A stretch of 10,072 nt of DNA. It comes from an uncultured Lachnospiraceae bacterium. GTDB lineage: Bacteria; Bacillota_A; Clostridia; Lachnospirales; Lachnospiraceae. The position numbers were made by a program, and so were the translations under genes. The stretch covers positions 1-10,072 of the forward strand of contig CACYDL010000190.1 of the NCBI GenBank assembly GCA_902773195.1. The letters run 5' to 3'. This document shows positions 7,297-10,072 of this stretch, one piece after another. The notes under the pieces were generated by a model. It worked only from the letters and a program-made list of their open reading frames with translations, was not told the origin of the DNA and did not search any database. How positions within the stretch are numbered: the stretch's first letter is position 1; each line of letters starts with the position of its first letter.

Positions 7297-8796
7297 CTAA
7301 TCCGTTTTTTCGTCTGAACGAACCATGTGTCCGTCCCGGTACATGGAGAACTGATCCATCGGGTAATTTTTCAGATTCTCCAGCACCTTCCGCCTGTCGG
7401 CTTTTGCCAGGAGCTCCCCTCTGGCGCGCGTCACCAGCGTCTCCACCTGATGCTTGGAGGGACCGCCGACACAGCCTCCGGGGCACATCATGCCCTCGAT
7501 AAAGTCCTCTTTCAGTCTTCCTGATTTCAGCATCATCAGCGCCTTCCGGCACTCTGCTCCGCCGGCGCACGTCAGAAGAGTGATATCCGAGGTATCCTCT
7601 CCCATTTCCTGCATGGCTTCCAGTACGGCGGCGGCCACGCCGCCGGAGCCGGCAAACTTCTTGCCGTAGAGGGACGCCTCCTGATAGTCCTCCTCCACCG
7701 GCACAAGCTCGACGTCTCTGGAATCCAGGAGCGCCACCAGTTCTCCGTATGTCAGCGCATAGTCCGGCCGGTCTGCGATTTTTTCGTTCATTGTCTCGGC
7801 CTTTTTGGCGATACAGGGTCCGATGAATACGGTCACGCAGTCCGGATCCTGTGATTTCAGATAGCGCGAAACCGCCACCATCGGCGAAACGATATCGGAT
7901 TTATTCTTCTCATACAGCTCCGGGAACTCGTGATGCAGAAGAGAGGTGAACGCCGGGCAGCAGGAGGTCGTCATTTTGCGGCCTTCTTTTTTGGCTTCAG
8001 TCCATTCTTCCGCTTCATAGGCGGCGGTCATGTCTCCTCCGAGCCCCACCTCAACCATGTCGGCGAAGCCCACTTTCTTCAGGGCTGCTTTTATGGCGGC
8101 CATATTGATTTCCTTGCCGAACTGTCCTTCGGTGGCCGGCGCGCACATGGCAATCACGCGCTTTCCGTTTTTGATGGCCTTGATCACTTCCACGGCGTAT
8201 ATCTTCGAACCGATCGCGCCGAACGGACAGTTGTGAATACAGTGTCCGCAGTGAATGCATTTTTCGTCGTTGATGACCCAGTGTCCCTGCTCGTCGTAAT
8301 AGATGGCGTCCACCGGGCATACCTTCTTGCAGGGCCTCTCCAGGTGCACGATCGCCTCAAACGGGCAGGATTTCGCGCACATGCCGCAGGATTTGCATTT
8401 GTCCGGATCGATCTGCATCCGTGTCGATCCCGGGCGGATGGCGCCGAATTTGCACGCGTTGAGGCAGGCCTTCCCAAGGCAGAACCGGCAGACGTCCGTC
8501 ACCATATACTCCTGAATCGGACAGTCGTCACAGGCAGCAGGAATCACCGCCACGACGTTTTTCGACGGCCTGTTAATATCCGGATCCTGCCCGATCGCCA
8601 GCCGGATTCTGCCGCGGATGATTTCCCTCTCCTTATAGATGCAGCAGCGGTATTCCGGCTTTGGTCCGGGGCTGATCGAATAAACCAGCTTTTCCCGGCT
8701 CTCAAGCGTCAGTTCCTTTTCGACCCACGCCTCGCGGCACAGCTCGCGAAGGATGAAATGCTTCAGTTCCACAATCCCTTTATCATTTGTAATCAT
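7297..8796 (-). CDS. Iron-only [FeFe] hydrogenase-like protein, group-B type
   Basis: This 499-residue cytosolic iron-sulfur protein has an N-terminal ferredoxin region with many cysteines: C89/C92, C103-C106-C111-C115, C134-C137-C140-C144, C156/C160 and C180-C183-C186-C190, enough for three or more [4Fe-4S] clusters. The C-terminal H-cluster domain keeps all motifs: TTSCCPAF (Cys279 in the proton-relay position, Cys280 as ligand), GPCIAKKAE (Cys328) and EGMMCPGGCVGGP (Cys438, Cys442). The AF after CCP, GPC in place of MPC, and PGGCVGGP fit the little-studied group-B monomeric enzymes better than group-A hydrogenases, so H2 production, uptake or sensing are all possible. No maturase (HydE, HydF, HydG) or partner subunit is nearby. 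ATG 8796 follows AGGGG by about seven bases. It lies 64 bp after the HD-domain gene and 89 bp before the mannosidase. Confidence 0.85.
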   Translation of the reverse strand: MITNDKGIVELKHFILRELCREAWVEKELTLESREKLVYSISPGPKPEYRCCIYKEREIIRGRIRLAIGQDPDINRPSKNVVAVIPAACDDCPIQEYMVTDVCRFCLGKACLNACKFGAIRPGSTRMQIDPDKCKSCGMCAKSCPFEAIVHLERPCKKVCPVDAIYYDEQGHWVINDEKCIHCGHCIHNCPFGAIGSKIYAVEVIKAIKNGKRVIAMCAPATEGQFGKEINMAAIKAALKKVGFADMVEVGLGGDMTAAYEAEEWTEAKKEGRKMTTSCCPAFTSLLHHEFPELYEKNKSDIVSPMVAVSRYLKSQDPDCVTVFIGPCIAKKAETMNEKIADRPDYALTYGELVALLDSRDVELVPVEEDYQEASLYGKKFAGSGGVAAAVLEAMQEMGEDTSDITLLTCAGGAECRKALMMLKSGRLKEDFIEGMMCPGGCVGGPSKHQVETLVTRARGELLAKADRRKVLENLKNYPMDQFSMYRDGHMVRSDEKTD

Positions 8797-8860
8797 AGAC
8801 GTCCCCTGCCCTTGTCGATCGTATCTAGATTCCGAAGCTTAATCCTGCACGAATCAGCTC

Positions 8861-9322
8861 TTACCACCCAAACTCCCTGCACAGCTGCCTGTATCTGGCG
8901 CGTTCATGCTCTTTCACTTCTTTGGTCGGATCCCCCAGAGAATGATGTATCACGTCTGCATCCTTCAGAACCTCGTCAAATGACGAATCCACAGTGTCTT
9001 TGCTGTCGTGATGCCGGATCGCGGAACAGATGCAGTCCCGCTCTTCGGGTGATACGAGCTCCAGCTCTTCCAGCACTTCCCCGGCATAATCCGCGCCTTT
9101 AGACGCGTGATCGTCATACGATCCGCTCTTATACGCATAGAGATCATGAAGCAGGCCGGCCATTGCTGCAAGTTCCGCATTTTCCCCGCGCTTCTTTGCA
9201 ATCATGACGGCCGCAAGGGATACGCCGTGAAGATGGGCGATGGCGCTGCTCCTCTTCTGGGTGTCATCCACGCAGTTCAATATCTTGTGAACATACTTCT
9301 GCAGATCCTTGATTCTGCTCAT
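8861..9322 (-). CDS. HD-domain metal-dependent phosphohydrolase-like protein
   Basis: This 153-residue soluble protein shows the HD superfamily pattern: His30/His32 (AHLHGVSLAA), the name-giving HD pair His59-Asp60 in GLLHDLYAYKSG, His104-His105 in AIRHHDSKD, and Asp121/Asp123 in LKDADVIHHSL. In this superfamily these residues bind divalent metal and hydrolyse phosphoesters of nucleotides or nucleic acids; the substrate cannot be read from the sequence. The protein is nearly all HD domain, with no sensor, GGDEF or RelA-type synthetase part. ATG 9322 is preceded by AAGGAAGG, a good but rather close ribosome binding site. It is probably the first gene of the run continuing into the hydrogenase-like gene 64 bp downstream, since a terminator and a promoter-like element lie just upstream. 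Confidence 0.85.
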   Translation of the reverse strand: MSRIKDLQKYVHKILNCVDDTQKRSSAIAHLHGVSLAAVMIAKKRGENAELAAMAGLLHDLYAYKSGSYDDHASKGADYAGEVLEELELVSPEERDCICSAIRHHDSKDTVDSSFDEVLKDADVIHHSLGDPTKEVKEHERARYRQLCREFGW

Positions 9323-9368
9323 GCCGCCTTCCTTTCATTGTTCCTGGACATGTATCATGCGTAAACCT

Positions 9369-9374
9369 ATTCTA
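9369..9374 (-). promoter_or_regulatory. Candidate extended -10 promoter element for the HD-domain gene
   Basis: On the minus strand TGATAGAAT occurs about 46 bases before the HD-gene start. TAGAAT is one base from TATAAT and the TG before it makes an extended -10. At the usual distance upstream the -35 position reads roughly CCCAAA, which is poor, so support rests on the -10 and on its place between a terminator and a start codon. Confidence 0.3.
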
Positions 9375-9430
9375 TCACATTTATCCGGCTTTTTGGGATT
9401 TATAACCAAAGCAGGCCAGCGCGGGCGGCT

Positions 9431-9474
9431 GAAAAAATAATACCGGGAAACACCCATTTTACGGCATTTCCCGG
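9431..9474 (-). terminator. Rho-independent terminator, minus strand
   Basis: On the minus strand CCGGGAAA (9474-9467) pairs with TTTCCCGG (9450-9443) across a 16-base loop, followed by TATTATTTTTTC. The T-rich stretch gives the direction. It lies about 160 bases after the nitroreductase stop and about 110 bases before the HD-gene start, so it would separate the two transcripts. The large loop keeps confidence moderate. Confidence 0.55.
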
Positions 9475-9633
9475 CTCCCGATAAACTCGATGCTTTTCCT
9501 TTCTGCAAATTGTTCTTTGGTCGATATTTTTCCCCCCGCAATATGAAAATGGATTGGTTTTTCATAGATCACTTGACACTACCAACTTCTTAGACACTTT
9601 TCTTTTATTCACTGTTCGTCCAGGCAAACAGCT

Positions 9634-10072
9634 TCACGCCTTTTTTATATACCCTTCTTTCCTGGGCGCGGCTTCCTTAAATCCTTCCGGTTTTCCGTAT
9701 CCGAGAATCACGTTTCCGGCACCCTGATAGTTTTCCGGAATTCCCCATTCTTTCTTGAGCGCCTTTCCCTCTTCGCTTTCAAAGGATTCCTTTGCGCGCC
9801 AGATATAGCAGGAATCCACGCCTACCGCATGCGCAGCATTCAGCATATTGCCGATCACGAGGTTCGCGTCAGAGACGCCGAGCGGGCTCTCGGAATCCGC
9901 GAAAACAACGACGACGGTCGGAGCACCATAGAACGTGTGCGCATCCGGATTGCCGATCACGGCTGCATTCAGCTTTTCGATCTTAGCGACGGTTTCAGGA
10001 TTCTGAACCGCAACGATCAGCGGGGACTGCAGGCCTCTTCCCGTCGGCGCGAATGTGCCGGCTTCAAGGATG
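9634..10072 (-). CDS. Nitroreductase-family FMN oxidoreductase (N-terminus outside window)
   Basis: The last 145 residues are visible; the frame stays open to the window edge, so the internal ATG at 9960 is not the real start. The visible part covers most of a protein that is usually about 165-190 residues. It begins with AGTFAPTGRGLQSPLIVAVQ, the early family motif in which a basic residue and the P(T/S)GRGxQ loop contact FMN. It continues with APTVVVVFAD, SDANLVIGNMLNAAHAVGVD, a helix-rich stretch, and a strand plus tail containing GAGNVILGYGKPEG and ending APRKEGYIKKA. The family uses NAD(P)H and bound FMN to reduce nitro compounds, quinones or similar acceptors; the physiological substrate is unknown. 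The same C-terminal sequence recurs as a remnant at 1083-1196. No good terminator follows directly; the nearest is about 160 bases on. Confidence 0.85.
   Translation of the reverse strand, partial: ILEAGTFAPTGRGLQSPLIVAVQNPETVAKIEKLNAAVIGNPDAHTFYGAPTVVVVFADSESPLGVSDANLVIGNMLNAAHAVGVDSCYIWRAKESFESEEGKALKKEWGIPENYQGAGNVILGYGKPEGFKEAAPRKEGYIKKA

Larger units (their letters stand above)
9323..9633. other. AT-richer intergenic region of 311 bp
   Basis: This is the only long gap in the window and is visibly more AT-rich than the genes. It holds the terminator at 9431-9474, the promoter-like element at 9369-9374, an ATGAAAA/TTTTCAT inverted repeat at 9542-9564, and two GACACT boxes 18 bp apart (9575-9580, 9593-9598). 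A 76-codon open frame on the minus strand (9335-9565) spans the terminator, has no recognisable motif and no clear ribosome binding site, and I do not consider it a gene. Confidence 0.6.

Noticed and set aside
7930..9102. 390-codon plus-strand open frame
   Set aside because: It is antisense to the hydrogenase-like and HD genes and spans their intergenic gap; no motif is recognisable.
9335..9565. 76-codon minus-strand open frame in the spacer
   Set aside because: It spans a likely terminator and a promoter-like element, and has no convincing ribosome binding site or recognisable motif.
9612..9631. Hairpin right after the nitroreductase stop
   Set aside because: The seven-base stem includes a wobble pair and is followed by TGAATAAAAG with no T tract, so it is a poor terminator.

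Overview
The window most likely comes from a GC-rich Gram-positive anaerobe of the Clostridia, probably Lachnospiraceae-like. The support is indirect: a cytosolic group-B-type [FeFe] hydrogenase, a secreted protein joining BspA-type leucine-rich repeats to S-layer-homology-like repeats of the TRGQ/TFLW type, and AAGGAG-type ribosome binding sites. No rRNA, tRNA or other taxonomic marker is present, so this is inference.

Layout. At the left edge is the end of a plus-strand gene (2-124) encoding an acidic tail built from 21-residue repeats. Its transcript probably ends at a strong hairpin (231-285), preceded by a 36-bp tandem repeat. Everything else is on the minus strand. Reading in transcription order from the right edge: a nitroreductase-family gene cut by the window end (9634-10072); an AT-richer spacer with a terminator and a possible promoter (9323-9633); an HD-domain protein (8861-9322); an iron-only hydrogenase-like protein (7297-8796); a GH2 beta-mannosidase (4592-7207); a 1110-residue secreted multidomain protein (1213-4545); a remnant of a second nitroreductase (1083-1196); and a broken gene with a membrane anchor at its 5' end and an MscS-like channel C-terminal domain at its 3' end (316-1086).

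The four intact central genes are separated by only 46-89 bp and could be one transcript starting near 9370, but their functions do not form an obvious single pathway: a nucleotide or phosphoester hydrolase, a redox or H2-sensing protein, a cytoplasmic glycosidase and a cell-surface protein. The mannosidase and surface protein are the tightest pair.

The most notable structure is that this four-gene block is bracketed by two same-strand copies of a nitroreductase 3' end, about 8.5 kb apart. One belongs to an apparently normal gene, the other is a 38-residue stump directly after the surface-protein stop codon. Next to the stump is a gene needing two compensating frameshifts to read through. This end of the window therefore looks like a site of past insertion, duplication and decay. 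No integrase, transposase, CRISPR array or recognisable defence system is visible.
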